A DNA stretch of 64,000 nt from Plantago major. Lineage: Eukaryota; Streptophyta; Magnoliopsida; Lamiales; Plantaginaceae. The position numbers and the translations under genes were made by a program. Shown piece by piece: positions 33,418 through 45,141 of this stretch; the stretch's first letter is position 1, and every line of letters begins with the position of its first letter. Under the pieces are notes generated by a model. The model searched no databases. It was not told the origin of the DNA and saw only the letters and a list, made by a program, of their open reading frames with translations. The stretch lies in the NCBI GenBank assembly GCA_026545765.1, contig CM048839.1:434001-498000 (forward strand). The letters are read 5' to 3'.

Positions 33418-35930
33418 TTGCGAGTTTTTGTGAGTAGCTTCTTCCAAACTTCATGCGCTTGATTGATGCATGTTTGTTCAGTTTCTATAGATTTTGCTAT
33501 AACAACAATCAGGATCAATGTCATGTTGATGGAAATTGGTTTATTTATTAGGAGAAGGTGAAATTATGCCAGCCGTTTTATGTGAATTTGTTTGGATTGT
33601 AGCCCTTGGGGCCGGTCCGATTAACCCCTGTTTCAGTTTCTTCTTGCATTCATCTTCTTCTTCTGGTTTCCGGTTTGTTTACTAACTAATTGGAATTTAA
33701 CTTTTTTTTTTCTTTTGTGATTTTTAAATTGCATTTGTCTCCCTTTCCAAGCACAGTAAAAGTTGTTGTGGAAAGCCATAAACTTGGTTCACTTAAATTT
33801 TGATGCAACAAGCAAGACTAGAGGAATTAGTGACTTTCTTTAAATAACCTTCTCTATTCTGGTTATTGTAAATTATATGGCAGAGATTGTCTGTAAAGAG
33901 TGAATAGTGTTGGGATCAGTTTGTCTGAATCAAGCAGAGCTTGTTTGTGCGGATAAAGCCGTTCATGTTTCCTGGAAGCCACACAATTCTTTTGGAATTT
34001 TAGGTTTGTACAACCCACCAGGCTTCTTACTGGATATTCTAGGATATGCATCTTCTCTATTGGATGGACACAGAACAAATAATCACAAATATATTCTCAT
34101 TCATGTTTTACAATATGGTTGCCGAACTTGTAACATTTATCACCCATCATGCTTATATAGCATTTGTGCTATAATAGGATCTGGTTTTGGCTTCAGTGGA
34201 TATAGCTGACAATGAAGGTTATCTCTGATATGTAAGTTTTTTTTTTTTTTTTTTTTTGGTTCAACATTTCAGCTTGTACTTCGCAATTTCTTCTTTTCTA
34301 CTGCTCCCGTGTAAGGGACTTTTTTATTTCGATCGACTCACTTTTTGACCCAGTGAAGTAGCCATCTACATACCTAAATCTAAGTGGGATGTTACAGCCT
34401 TGTGTTCATTTGAACAACTGAGAAATGGAATTAATTTATTGATCTCCCTTCGATGGAGTCTTGCAAAGATTTTTTGTGGGGATTAAGCTTTCTTTAGATG
34501 TCTCCAGGATATATATTTTTGGTACTTTCCTTTGCATTTCATTAGTCATAGTATGGGGTATTATATTTAACAATTGCCTGCGCTGGTATTTTATGGATCA
34601 AATGAAAGATGTAAACAATTGTCGCTCTTGTTTGATTTTGTTATTTGAGGTAAGGAGAGCCTGGTTAGGGAAATAATGTTGTGTGAAGGCTTATTTAGCT
34701 GTCTTCTTCATGGGATACTGCCAACCAAGATTTAATAAGCCTTTTTCTTACTCAATGTCCTCGCTTTATTATAGATCGTAACATAACTTTGTTATGGCGA
34801 CGATCTCTTATTATAGATTAACAGGCTCGGGAGGTTCAACAAACGTATTTGTGACATAAAAGATACAGGAAACATATTGAACATTTCGTTGATGATTGTT
34901 ATCTCTGCGGTGTGTGTCAAGGAGTAAGTTGAAGATGGTAAACATAAAAGTTTCACGGGCAGTGGCTGTCTAGGAGCTCTGATATCTGTCTGTTTGAGCA
35001 GTTTCTTGGTGGCTTAATTGAAACATAATAATCAATATGCACCATACATGATTTTTAGTAAGATCTCAACCATGGAAGGTATGGCAGTCCATGATTGAAA
35101 AATTAAAGGTTTTTTTGGTTCTTTTTTATGACCATTTCTTGAGTCCTTTCTACCTAAGTAGCTGTCAGTGCTCATGGTGATAATATTCATTGATTTAGCC
35201 TTGTACTTCTGTCTGGCAAGGAATTTATAAAGCATAAGAGCAGAATTCAAGACTATTAATAGATACAACCTATATTTAATTATCTCTACTGATAAATGAT
35301 AGCATAAACTGAATGCACTTCCTTGCAAACAGGAAAAATATACTTTCCTCGCAATAATTTCTCTCTTCATAACTAAGTTGCAAGATTGTTATATTTAACA
35401 ACAACGCTAATTATAAGCTATATGAACTTTGGATGCTGATTACTTGCTCCAGGCTACTTGTGCCCTCGAAGGACATAGTAGACATTGATGCAAAAGACAA
35501 TATGCATCGATCTCTTAAATGACATTCTTGAACATGATCTTGTGCTGCTATATTAATATTCAAACTGCTAGATTCACTGCCCTTGGCAAGTGCGGTGTTT
35601 CTGGGAGCAGCAAAATGAAACCAGGTATTTAATTTTCCATTTTAAATTGCTTCGCAATTGGACTTGAGTGATAGATAATGCCTATTTTCGCTATTGGCTA
35701 TAAATCATAAGATTTACCATTTTTTTTTTTTTTTTTTTTGGGACTGTTGGACATGTTGGCACCCCGTGAAGTCTAAGGGAAAACAATGCATATTATTTTA
35801 TTGCACAATGGAGTGGACAATCAAGAAATAATTTTCAAGACCGGATTTACAAGAGAAGAAGGAAAAGAAGAGTTAGAATTAATTGAAAATAAATAATTTC
35901 ATGTTGTCATAACTATGAGAAGAGGGGGAG
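33418..35930. other. Long non-coding stretch upstream of F-box copy 2
   Basis: The stretch has T-rich DNA with long T-tracts at about 34233-34257 and 35720-35740, and only short unconvincing frames. The base composition resembles plant intron sequence. I cannot support a gene in it. Confidence 0.4.
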
Positions 35931-35932
35931 AT

Positions 35933-36100
35933 TCTTCCATAGACCGGGTCTATGAGTAAGTTGTAGACTTTGTGGTTCACAATAAACAACATTACTTGGG
36001 AAATAAATTTAAAATTATTCTTTCAAGTCATGTGGTTCATTCTCATCCACAAGGTCTACAACTTACTCATAGACCGGGTCTATATAAGAATTTTCCTAAG
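35933..36100. mobile_element. Foldback MITE-like inverted repeat, ~165 bp
   Basis: The left arm ATAGACCGGGTCTATGAGTA continues AGTTGTAGACTTTGTGG. The inverse of the right arm is nearly identical (two mismatches in about 37 bases), with about 80 bases of loop. The core AGACCGGGTCT is itself palindromic. Exact ends and target duplication are unclear; an AAGAGG-like match flanks it. Confidence 0.65.
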
Positions 36101-36524
36101 AGGAGTCAGGTTGTAAACATGTGTGAGGCTTGAGTAGTACATTGATTGAGACAATACTGTATGTTGCTACAAACACTTCGTTATTGGACGCTCCTTAAAC
36201 TACTTCAATTTCTTCTCTGGTGTAAAATATTTAGCAAGTAGTAGATGACTTTGATAAATTAAATATTTATACAAGATAGTATCTTGCTATACTTTGCTTA
36301 AAAATATATACTTTCAGTTAAACTCGTAACATCATAAACTAAAATTATAATTTAACATTACGGGATGCGCGGTGCACCAATTCTAGTCTCTGATATAATT
36401 ATCACTCTATCTTAGCTGCGAATATTCTTGAGTGCTTTCATTAGCTAGTTTCTTGCTCTCATCTCATGCCTATAAACAGATAATTCATAAAGTTGTGCTA
36501 ACTAATTGATTTCTTGGATTCAGT

Positions 36525-37627
36525 TATGGTTTATCCTATTGAGGAACTAGGAAGCTACCGTTGTTCACAAGATGACCCTGTGATGAAGTTTGCGTCTGAG
36601 TCGTAATAATGCCAATCAGTTACGCTTACCAGATGATTTGGTACTTGAGATTTTGTTATGGTTACCTATAAAATCACTGGTGAGGTTTAAGTGTGTGTCA
36701 AAATCTTGGTCTTGTATGTTTAAAGATCCTACCTTTATCAAAAACCACCGTGGGAGTAGAGAAACCATGCTGCTCACAAGTTGTATTTTACCTCCATCAG
36801 ATCAGTCTTCTCGTTACAACGAATACGCATTGTTTTTTCATGATTTAGATTCTCCTGACAAAGAAGTGCGTTCTTCCATGTCCACCAATGGACCATTCTT
36901 TCTTATAGGCTCTTGTTTGTATCCAGCACTCGAAGGAATTTATCTTGTGGAATCCCACGTTGCATGAATTCAAGCGGCTTCCTATCCTGGATCGTGGATG
37001 GTTTTTAGTAGGTACAGGATTTGGCGTTGCTTCTTGTGGTAATGATTTCAAGGTTATTGTGATGCATGTAGATTATACTCGAGTCATAGTCCAGTTCAAG
37101 AAATGCAAGATCATACGAGAAGAATACTTTGTTGCGATATCAACACTGGGGTTTTCAAACACTTTTGAGTTACCTTATAACTATGGGGTTGTCAGACACT
37201 TTGAGTTACCTGACTATAGGTCTCTTTTATTCGAAAGACCCCCAATTGTCCTGAATGAGTGTCTTGGTGTTTTGTATCAGTCATGGACTGAGAAAAGCTT
37301 TGAACTCTGGGTTATGAAGGAGTATGGTGTCAAGGAGTCCTGGACAAAAATGTTTGTGATTCATAAAAAATGTCAGCTAGATCGTGCACTGGCTTACGTG
37401 ACTTGGAAGAACGCATGTTGATATTAAATAGTCCCGACTATGAGATCCCTACGAAGAAAAGAGTTAGTAAATTGGCATCTATTTCACTGCACATGAAGAG
37501 GAAGGAAGAATTCCAAGTGCTGGGAAATCCATATATGAGGAGAGTTGGTCAGTTTGAACTAACTAGTTCATTCTGCTTCTTTATTTTATCTATACATTTA
37601 TTTGCTGTGCTGTGGGATTCAAGTTAG
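36525..37627 (+). pseudogene. F-box protein gene, copy 2, frame-disrupted
   Basis: The start MVYPIEELGSYRCSQDD corresponds to the acidic leader of copy 1. The F-box reads LRLPDDLVLEILLWLPIKSL then KCVSKSWSCMFKDPTF, and an F-box-associated region follows (LHEFKRLPILDRGWF, ending near PTKKRVSKLAS). Breaks lie near 36590 (stop after FASES, picked up in another frame), near 36945 (one-base shift at GIYL/WNPTLHEF) and near 37410-37420 (VTWKNAC to the next frame). It is very similar to copy 1, for example FKDPTFIKNH in both. Three shifts over 1.1 kb argue for a pseudogene over an assembly slip, although the body stays well preserved, so inactivation looks recent. Confidence 0.8.
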
Positions 37628-38142
37628 ACGAATTTACGAGTAAAAAGGTGGACAGTAATCTTGGTGTTTCACTGAACGGTAGTAAATGTTTTTTAGGTGT
37701 CAGCAAATAGTTATGTGTTTCCAACTTATTTTTAAGTGCTAGGCTGAAAGCAATATCCATATCTGTTGAACAAACACATCCTTTACAAGGTATTATGGTG
37801 TTCCCAACAGCAAAAAACAATGGCAAAACTTGACCAATTCGAGTTTTCGACAAAGCCACACTGGCTCAAAAACCTCAACACCAAGACTGATATTCCACTG
37901 TTGGGGCACTAATGTTGGATGTTTGTTCAATGTACACAAATTACATATACAGCAAAGCTATCTATTTACGTCATTACGTATCAAAAGGAGGCAAACGAAA
38001 GGTTAAAAACGTAGAAGAGACCCACTCCATACTGGACCAACAAAAGAAGGCCTGCATGGAAAGCAAGACACTTGGCTACATCGGGGTTAAAATTCTTCAG
38101 ATGGGGATCTTCTGAAGAGAAATAACGCTGCCACATATCCCC
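37628..38142. other. Spacer after F-box copy 2
   Basis: Only short frames on both strands; no family is recognised. It may hold an eroded 3' region of the F-box gene. Confidence 0.35.
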
Positions 38143-38326
38143 TCATGCAGCTCTTGAAGCATGTAGAAAGAAGTCGCCTGGTGCAGTACACTCAAAATCT
38201 CCACCTACATCTTCTAACTGGGGAAATATCACATATTGTTGCATGCCTGAATCGTACATGTGACCTCCATGTTCATTTAGCCTAGAACTTCTGATTCCTA
38301 TAAAGGTAGCATCATAGTACCCTGCA
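38143..38326 (-). other. Orphan exon-like frame, ~60 codons
   Basis: On the minus strand a TTATTGCAG acceptor near 38326 opens a frame reading GYYDATFIGIRSSRLNEHGG and on through PQLEDVGGDFECTAPGDFFL to a stop at 38143. It looks protein-like and unlike its AT-rich surroundings, and protein-like sequence even continues after the stop. I do not recognise the family. It may be a last exon left over from a lost gene or an alternative 3' end of the SWIM gene upstream. Confidence 0.3.
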
Positions 38327-38347
38327 ATAAGCAACAAAATATATATT

Positions 38348-38489
<142 letters not shown>

Positions 38490-38890
38490 GCAGATCACTA
38501 TCTAATTTTAAGATAAATGCACTGAAGATACCTCAGCATCGCTCAGAATGAATAAACAATGGTACATTGATTAGACGCGATATCAACCCTCCTGAGATCC
38601 TTGTTCAGAATATTGGCCTGATCCTTGCATCAGTCTTGCTCCGATTGCTATTAGAGACCAACTTAATTGGAGCTTGGTCATTACTGCTATTTATGATGAT
38701 AGATTTTCAGCAGACTGGCAAATATCCTGGATCTTTTAGAAGCTTTTTCTTCACGGAAGGTAAAGTTCCCCAGTAAAGGCATTTTTCAAGGCATCATCAG
38801 TGTAGCCTTAAACCACTTCCGGCCCCAAGAATTACAGATTGGTTCTGATGACATAGGATTCTGTGCAGACAGATACAGATGGTGGCAACA

Positions 38891-41800
38891 TCAAACATCA
38901 ATCTGGGAATCAGCATTTTTGTCTGGTGACTCTAGCTCGTTAGCAATGAATTCTTCAATAATAATCGAGTCTTCATCTCCATTTTCATCAATACCAGCTG
39001 ATACTTCACCAACAATCAGGTTCGACTGCTTTGCTACAATTGGGGAGCTTTTTTCCATAGCATCACTTTCTGATATGCAGCTGCTGAGGATATCTTCACG
39101 GTCTAAAGAACAATCTGTAGAGAGCACATTACAAATAGATTGTGTTTCGATCTCAATAATCATCCGCCCAGTATGGTTATTCTCCACGTTTCTTAAGCCG
39201 TTTAAATTCTTGAATTCAACTTCTGCCGAAGGGAGTATAGCATCATTCAGATCTTCATCATTTGGACTGAGGAGACTGATGGCATTCTCGTTTGCAGAGA
39301 ACAACTGAGTTGGAGAAGTGCTGATGGATGATGAGTCAACTTCCATCTCAGACCGGGATTCATTATTGTAGATAGACTCGGTGGTCATCAGGTGTAATGG
39401 ATTATCACCCAAATCCCCTGCTTCACAGTCGTTAAGCTTACGTTTTTTGGCAGGCCGGTTCTCATTTTGAGATGAGATGGTATTACTAGGGCAATGCTCC
39501 TCGCTATGCTGATCTCGATCAGGTCTATCCATTTGCTGCTCAATAGCATTTTCTTGGCTTTCTGAACCTATTTGGACATTCAACTGCATCTGCACCCAGA
39601 CTGCTAAAGAAGCAGCATGATCACGAGCCAAAGAATCAAATGGTGGGCATTTTAGCATATTAATCAAGGCCCGACTATAGTGCAGCATACTCACAGATGG
39701 GGTCACAGATCCCTTGCAACGACAAAATCTAATAAGTTTGAGAATATGCTCACACAGGTTACCCACTTTTGCCCAAGAACAATCACAGATTGCATACTCT
39801 GAACCCGGGTTCCGTATCAAGTAAGTGGTATCTTGATTTTCAAGGTCAAAAACTTTAGCCAATTCACACTCCATGACTACATGATCATCTGGAATCATTA
39901 ATGATTTGCGCCAAGCTGTAGGACCACTCATCCATTCTTCTTTCCAGTATCGGGCAAAATCCTCCTTTCCCGAATACTCATCAAGCCAAAAATAAGAATG
40001 CACTTTGGTGGTAAGCTTATTTACAAACCAATCAGTACGTTGGTATACACTTGAGTCTTTTTCATTGAATAGCCTAACCTTCATTTGGTTGTGGTAGAAC
40101 TCCATTGCAGCACAGGTCTCTTGGCTTGCAAGGGGAAAAGTTCCAAGTGCATGCACCCACATACCTGTACAGAAGAGTTACGCCATAAATAAAAAAACGG
40201 AGTCTGTTTCAGCGGACATGGGCTTGAATATTTAAGAGCAAAAAATAATTATTATATCTCCTTGGTTTGAAACTAGCAATTACCTAGCCTTGGGTACCAA
40301 ACTGCCTTAAAGTAGTCAATGAAATCTACAGCATCTACGAAATTTTCCATCAAATCATCAAATTCAGTAGCACTGTTGTGTTCTTTCGAGATTTTTTTAA
40401 CAGCCAGACCAAGACTTTTTGCAATTGCAGCACGTGTTTCTATCTCCGAGCATCTCTTAATAAGATTTTTATGCCATGCATGTCGAACTTTCCAGAAGCA
40501 TATCAAAACCGAGCACTGAAAGACTTCCCTGCAGCACATGGAAGAAATTCACAGTCAAGCAGTGCATGCTTGAAAAATGACAACAAAATAATGTACCAGA
40601 GAACAGGAACGTGTCGATATCATCAAAAGGATGTCATCGTTGGAACCAATACTCAGTGTCCTGATATACAGGCCTCTTTTACTTTTTATCAGGGTTTTCA
40701 GAACAGAATATGGAGTTATATTACAAGAGTAGTAGTTTGACATAACAAATAATGTAAGTGGGATAAATAATTTTAAGTAATTGGTAAAGTGTGATAAGTG
40801 TTAAAAAAACAAGTTTTGAAATGGTACCAATCTAACGGGACACCCAAAAATGTTTATAACGAGACCCGGGGGGTTACAATTAAAAAATAAAAAGTTCAAT
40901 GAGGGTGCATCTAAATTACAAACATAAAGGACCAGGAGCATAAATCAACTATCACATGTGTAACGGGTTCACATGGAGCATAAAAATTGATTGAGACAGA
41001 CAAATACATTACCACAACTATATTGGTGCATGATATGGGACTAAACATTAAGCATCTGCAGAGTCTTAGACTCTTAGTGGCTGAGTATAAATTTCAATTG
41101 AGGAACTTGCCAAGATCTATAAGCAGTCAAGTAAGATCACAAATAAAACCCACCATGAAACTGCACTGACACAAAGACTTCAATACAGACCTGATTGCCA
41201 AAGTATCAGCCAAAGGGTCATCTACAACAAATCCAGCTAACTTCCAAGTAGGATCCTTTGCGCAAACTCTATTATAAAGTGCACGCATCCATCTGTGAGT
41301 ATCTATGGTCCCGAACCCGGATGTGATAATCCAAGCAACTGGGATAGCCTTGTTGTCTGAGTTAAACACAACAAGACTGTGAATGGGATACTGGATATTT
41401 TTGCAATGGGAGAATATGTTAGCTATGATTGGCCTAAAAATTTGCTCAATAGAAGGACAGTAACTACAGAACAAACCTTTAGCTTATTCGAACCGAACTT
41501 TGAATTAGAAGCCAATAGACGACAGTTACCGAACCGAATCATCTGCTGCAGTTGCCACTCTGATTGAATGCCTAGGACAAATGGGTCTGAATCAGAGAAA
41601 TCTTCATAAAAGAACACACTGTTTTGTTGACTTTTCACCCACATGCTAATACTAACTGCATCATCTTCGTCGAGTTCATAAGTAGATCGCCGAATACTCC
41701 TCTCTTGTCGGCGAACAAATCTGTGCGTGAGAAGATCATCTCTGTTACATGGCCCTCCTTGCTTCTCCACTGATTCGTTGTGTCTCTGCATTATTGTTTC

Positions 41801-42492
41801 CACAGATACCCCGACATGAAGGAGAGATAAGACACGGAGGAGAAGCTCGTCCGATATATACGGAGCGTACATAGCACGAGTCCCCACAGCTTTCTTGTCC
41901 TGTGGTCCATGGCACGGCAATCCCTTCTTATCGACATGCTTATCTTCATTGTATATAACAAGTGCTACCGACGGCTCTGCTGATAAACGTTTAACAATGA
42001 AGTGACAGGTGCAGCCCCTCTTTGTATTTGGCCGACCAGCAGGTTTATTTTTCGGCACATAAGTCGTCCTACTAGGTCGAACAATACCACCTTTTCTATG
42101 GTCATCAGGTCCAAAGGAGCACCAGTACCTAAAGAGTCACAGCTGGTCAATTTACTGATTTATGCGAGGGATAGAAAGCATATACTGACCAATTTATGAA
42201 AATGAATAGAAGAAACATACAAGATATATTCTAAAATTCCATCAACTTTAGGTTTACAAGACGTCTTCAAAGTTCGTTTCCTCCTTGCTTCGACATGGAA
42301 ACGTGTAGGACATTCCTTATTGTTGGATTCCCCTCTGACAAAATCATCAACTCTCGCATATGGTATTAGAGCAACTCTATCTATATTCTCATGCCAACCT
42401 TCCACCGTGGACCATACAAGATCAGCAGAAGAGAACTCCAAGGTCGGAGGGTTCTGTACCGGCAGAGAGAGTATCTTATCCCATCTGGCCAT
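38891..42492 (-). CDS. MULE-transposase-derived SWIM zinc-finger protein (five exons, 880 aa)
   Basis: Exons: 42492-42221, 42128-41477, 41390-41191, 40528-40284 and 40164-38891; all phases agree, giving 881 codons with the stop. An N-terminal FLYWCH/GCM-type zinc cluster (YWCSFGPDDHRKGG, RGCTCHFIVKRL) is followed by a MULE transposase-like domain (RLLASNSKFGSNKLKYPIHS, AIPVAWIITS, WKLAGFVVDDP). Near residues 583-596 comes a SWIM finger with the CxC...CxH pattern (YAICDCSWAKVGNLCEHIL), then an acidic, probably disordered tail of about 280 residues. The architecture matches Arabidopsis genes related to At1g60560/At4g13970, relatives of FAR1/FHY3 and MUSTANG. Position one of the DDE triad is Asn (ASNSKF) where transposases have Asp, and no TIRs flank the gene, so it is a host gene without transposase activity. 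Its role is unknown; DNA binding is likely. Confidence 0.9.
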
Positions 42493-44900
42493 CTGTCATA
42501 TAAGCAACAAGTGTCCTGCAAATTTCCGACTATATCAATAAACCAAGCATCATTCACAACTCACAAAAGATCATAAAACGCTGCCAAACATTGTATTACA
42601 ATATCTAGCCCTCTCTAATACTTGTTTTACAATCAACACACAGTTTCGTCAGCTATCATTACATTATCTAACTTAAAAACCATGATCATCGGCAAAAGGC
42701 TATGTCAGTGACGTCACACACGGCAACTATGAAATGCAATTTACAGATAAAAGAAGGAAACCGAAATGTTGGCGTAGAGGCATTTCAATGACTCAATTGA
42801 GCTAAACGAACAAAGGTTCAACGATTTACAGTTCAGTTTCGATCGTTTTGATTATTCAAACGATCAGAAATGGCAACGATTAAGCAATTAAGCAATTGAA
42901 ATGTGAATGAAAGGAAAGAAAAAAAATGAAACAGGCAATCAACATATCCAGCAGAGAAAAAAAAAGAAGGAAGATTGGACGGTGAAGAGTGAAATACCTC
43001 TGGTGGAGTTACCGGCCGTGAAACACAGCGCCACCACCTGCAAGCGGCTGAAAGTTTGCAGATGCAAGGGGTTTTACCTGAGCTACTACTGGGTGAGGGT
43101 TTTAGGCTAGGAAGAGGAAAGGGAAATGAATGATATTTTTTATTTTATGAGTCGAGTTTTTTACTACTTTCCCTTTATTTTTCTTTTGCAATTTCCATTT
43201 TAACATTTTTTTTTATTTTTTTAAAAAGATTTTGCAATTTATTTTTTGACTTTTTTTTAAAGAAAAAATAAAGAATTTTTGTTCGGGTATAGAATATATA
43301 GATTGGATATAGTTTGGTTCCAGTTATAACAACATAATCGACACGTAATATGTGACCAATGTCATTAAAGAATTTTTGTACGACTTGAAGTTGAAGAAAG
43401 CTATATTTACTCATATAGAGTTTTTTTTTTTTTTTCGTTCTCAGTATTATAATTGACACATAATATGTGACCATTGTTATTGACCTCATATTCGGCGACT
43501 ATGCACCATTTATTTTCTTCCTTCAAGCATCACCAACCGTGGTTTGGTGCACTAACATTGGCTTCCTCGACATCAACGAGTAGATGAATCACAGCCTCGT
43601 CACTATTGAATCCACCAAAAACACGATTATCAGGGTCAAAAAATCATTGTGGAAATGTTTGGGGCCATTATAGCTTCATAATTAATTAAATGGATCAGAT
43701 TTGAAGGCATCTCGAATAGCCTCTTGAAGGGGTCCACTTAAGGAGGTTGTTTGTTCCAGCATGGACATATCTCCTAGGAGAACTAGCTCACAACGGTCCT
43801 CTATCTATCAAAGAGCCTCTCGAAGGGGTCCACTTAAGGAGGTTGTTTGTTCCAGGTCTCCTGGAAGTACCAGCTCATGACGGTTACCCAACCTCTCGAA
43901 GGGCCTTCTCCTAGGGAATATGTAGCTGATACTTAAGTTGCAAATTGAGGGACATATCGATGAGACCATTTTGTCACTATCCAACCTTCGATGCACTACC
44001 TCATATAGTGTCGAATCTAACCCCCTACCTTCTCTTATTCACATGTGAATTACTAGTAGCGGATTAGCACAAGTTGGACTTTGACGTAATTTGACATCAT
44101 CAACTTTCATTATCATCCGAGGTAGTCTAATGTAAATTAAATTGATACAAATGAGAAAAAAATAACAGTAATTTGTTTACCTACAATAATAAAAAATAAA
44201 ATGATTTATGCCTTTCATCATGTCGGAGCTTTGTTGAGCCTCTTGGAGCATGTGAGTCCAGATGTAACCCCTTATATAAGTACCCATGCTCATACACGAG
44301 GTTTCATAGTAAGAGGCGTACCAGACAAAACACACTTCATCTTCTTCCTTCCAACATCAAACACCAAAAGTGATGGGTTCACAAACATTGGTTCTTGACA
44401 ACAAGTATATCGATGGATCTCAACCTCATCGCCATCGAATCCAGCAAAACTCATGATTATCTATAGTCAAAAGCACCTCATAACCTGGATTCTGGCAAGA
44501 ATATTCATGGTCATAAGGTAGAGGAGGAATAACGATCATTTGTTGTGGATTAACAATTACTTCACTCACAATTTATTGTTTTATAATATTATACTAGTAC
44601 AACTTACATTTTCACTCACAAATACTTTACTTAATATATAAATACCAAAACACAAACCTCAATTTTATTTATTCTCATCGCAACAACATAGTTTGTATAC
44701 CAGAACCAACATTTAATCTGATTTTCGGCATGAAAATCAAATGTAAAATGTAAAATTTGGATAAGTAAATGGTATTGTAACATGTGTTGAAGTTGTTAGC
44801 GTGCATAAAATGAATTAGTTAGTAATATCATAATAAGATATTTATATTTAGACATATATAAATGGAAAATAAAACATCTTACTCGAGGAATTAGTTTTTA
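42493..44900. other. Spacer between the SWIM gene and RPB10
   Basis: The left part is the SWIM gene leader and promoter. At about 43715-43790 and 43812-43890 a ~75-bp block (GGGGTCCACTTAAGGAGG, then TTGTTTGTTCCAG) is duplicated directly. A diverged relative of 43515-43640 recurs at 44355-44480 (the AACATTGG...TC phrases and CATCGAATCCAGCAAA). No gene is supported. Confidence 0.45.
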
Positions 44901-44928
44901 CCGGGGCAGGAGGAGTACACCACATAGA

Positions 44929-45092
44929 TGGGCCTCCATTCACAGTCTATAAGCCCAAAAACTGATCCTCGAAACAGGCCATGTAATCTAGGCCGAGTTA
45001 GGCTACTATATATATATCAGCTCTTACTCCTTTTCCATCCAATTCAGCTGCTCAACTGATTTTCCGGTGATATTTCCAGAAGCAAAACCCTA
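44929..45092 (+). promoter_or_regulatory. RPB10 core promoter: site II, TATA box, telo-box
   Basis: TGGGCC (44929-44934) and its inverse-type GCCCA (44953-44957) are site II/TCP-type elements. A TATATATATAT run at 45007-45017 fits a TATA box about 125 bases before the ATG. AAACCCTA, the telo-box, lies at 45085-45092 in the leader. Site II plus telo-box is the known pairing in plant promoters of ribosomal and growth-linked genes. Confidence 0.6.
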
Positions 45093-45141
45093 GTCTTCTC
45101 CACCGGAAAGAAAGAATCGAAACCATCTCTACTTTCGGAAA

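Noticed and set aside
33863-34209. Overlapping ~70-100 codon frames on both strands
   Set aside because: No family pattern, weak composition, and no splice partners that keep phase.
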